Shown here: piece after piece, positions 62,609 through 64,000 of the stretch
Numbering within the stretch: the first letter of the stretch is position 1
Layout: every line of letters begins with the position of its first letter
Source: Straminergon stramineum
Taxonomy: Eukaryota; Streptophyta; Bryopsida; Hypnales; Calliergonaceae
Assembly: GCA_963920665.1 (NCBI GenBank)
Contig: OY987265.1
Location: 40,987,001-41,051,000 of the forward strand
Direction of reading: 5' to 3'
DNA: 64,000 nucleotides
Notes under the pieces: model-generated
Told to the model about the DNA's origin: nothing
The model's input: the letters and a program-made list of their open reading frames with translations, nothing else
Database searches by the model: none
Translations under genes and position numbers: made by a program

Positions 62609-64000
62609 TCAGGAATGGAAGGTACTTGATTCCCGAGGGCTCATTGCGAGATTGGCATCCTTCTCAAATTGCCTTTCCTCCTTCTTTGTTGATATAGTAG
62701 TGGCTACTACCAAAATTGGACCCATTCCAAGTGCAATGGCATGATTAGAGTGGAAAGGCTTCTCACAAAAATTGATGAGGCAATTCAAAGAGATTTTTGC
62801 ATGTTCTATAAGGCACCATGGGTGATAACAGTGACCACATGCTGTTGGAACATAGTCCCAACAACTGTACCAAAGGCAACAAACTAGGCAAGCATTGAGT
62901 ATATGTGTCAACATAATAGGGAGTGAAGGGCTCCCAAAAATGGGTCTTAGAAAGAAAACATCACCACTATTGTCCTCCATCAACTGAAGTTAATTTGCCA
63001 TTGAAATCACAAGACCCTTCAAAGAACTCACTTTACGAGAGATGCCTTCTTTTTGGGTCATAGGTCTCTCCAATTCACTCTCCAAGATGGAAATCTCAGA
63101 ATCACACTTATCTAGAACCTCATTGGACCGCCGATAGGTTACCTCTACACATTATTTTTGGAACAACAGACTTTCTATCTCTACTTTGTCACACATCCTT
63201 TGTTCTGACAATGCTTTTCGACTAGACTCTGTGAGTAGGTTCAGCTCTATATTTTGGATTCTTGCCTCCATCTTTACCCTTAATGCAAGCTCTCTAATAG
63301 AAATTTTGGATAGTTCTATTGTGCTTTCTATATTTAAGAACTCCCTATTTGACTGGAATAACTTTGTATGTCGAAACTTGTCCTCAAGAAGAGCACTCTG
63401 GGTTTTGTTGTCAATTAAAGAAACCTCACAATCCTTGACAAGCTTGGACCTCTCATAAATAAAATTGACCATCATAAACAAATCCTCTTTCATCCAACCA
63501 GGAGAATTTAATGTCCCACAACTCTTTCCCACAACCCTCTTCCCCATGGCTGAACCACTAAGAACCTCACCAAACTCAGACTTCACAGTCAAATTCAAAT
63601 CACTCAGAAATACTTTTCCCGACTCCTCCAATGGTGCATTCCACTGCCTCTTCCCTATTGTAGACAAACCTAATGCTCTCTCACCCTCCCTAACCGCCCT
63701 TTCTTTTAGATTGCTTTCCCTCTTCTTTCGTAAACCTTCAATAACCACCCTCCTTTCATCTCTAAACTAAAGCCAATCAACTTTCTTGCCTAGAGACTAC
63801 AGGATGAGCCCTCTCGCAAACTATAGAGTCAACTCTTTATTAGGCATTTCTTTGGTCTCATATATTCTCCAATACAATGACAAGATTGCATCCTGCTCCT
63901 CTAAGGTAGTCCTTATGTTGTATTTCCACCCACTCTTACTAGACTTTGGGCCAAAATATTGACAAACAAGACTTTCGAACACCTCCACTTTGATATCACC
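62609..64000 (-). pseudogene. Decayed coiled-coil and Cys/His-finger gene, runs off the right edge
   Basis: On the minus strand, from the window edge downward, the translation reads FGPKSSKSGWKYNIRTTLEE, then SLYWRIYETKEMPNKELTL. It is broken by stops near 63808 and 63769, then stays open 63748-63152, rich in Glu/Lys/Leu heptad-like stretches (coiled coil likely). After another stop, 62983-62609 contains CLVC, then VPTACGHCYHPWCLIEHAK, LNC, NFCEKPFH and ALGMG, a Cys/His cluster like a RING-type finger. The several nonsense codons in one frame suggest decay. The 62040-62600 interval between it and the RING relic has no recognisable product. I know no named family for the whole architecture. 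Confidence 0.5.

Overview
This is nuclear DNA of a land plant. It holds eight intron-containing genes with canonical GT-AG splice sites and long AT-rich spacers full of short inverted-repeat elements. The families point to a plant: a hypersensitive-induced-reaction (HIR) SPFH protein, a CBL10-type calcineurin B-like calcium sensor, a SKIP17-like F-box/LRR protein, an eight-cysteine lipid transfer protein, and telo-boxes at ribosomal genes. The loose gene spacing and divergent N-termini would suit a bryophyte, perhaps a moss, but that is inference; no species can be named.

Layout. A HIR gene (minus, 1058-3995) and a glycerol kinase gene (plus, 8380-11164) are separated by spacer. After 8.7 kb of repeats, including a dead Tc1/mariner transposase, comes ribosomal protein uL2/RPL8 (minus, 19908-21034). 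Directly upstream of RPL8 lies a broken, intron-bearing duplicate of the 3' half of the glycerol kinase gene (21264-22640). Another 9 kb of repeats and foldback structures leads to a CBL10-like gene (plus, 32096-34355). Next is an intact three-exon gene of 299 codons with no sure family but a DUF4283-like look (minus, 35984-37429). SDA1, a 60S ribosome biogenesis factor (minus, 39045-42911), and uL14/RPL23 (plus, 43324-44573) are divergent and share about 410 bp. A SKIP17-like F-box gene (plus, 48157-52564) and a lipid transfer protein gene (minus, 56690-57052) follow. The right edge carries two decayed zinc-finger-type coding relics (minus, 60852-64000).

Working together. Three genes (RPL8, SDA1, uL14) make or build the large ribosomal subunit, and the two ribosomal protein genes have telo-boxes near their starts. 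The other genes have no obvious pathway link.

The most informative non-genic signal is a set of short elements that begin and end in TTAA followed by CCC-type inverted termini. One sits nested in another MITE at 54332-54562, and a related MITE at 59295-59558 preserves the empty site with a single TTAA. This is the insertion signature of piggyBac-type transposition. No piggyBac transposase gene was recognised in the window. Coordinates of splice sites were derived by hand and all coding models were checked for reading-frame continuity.
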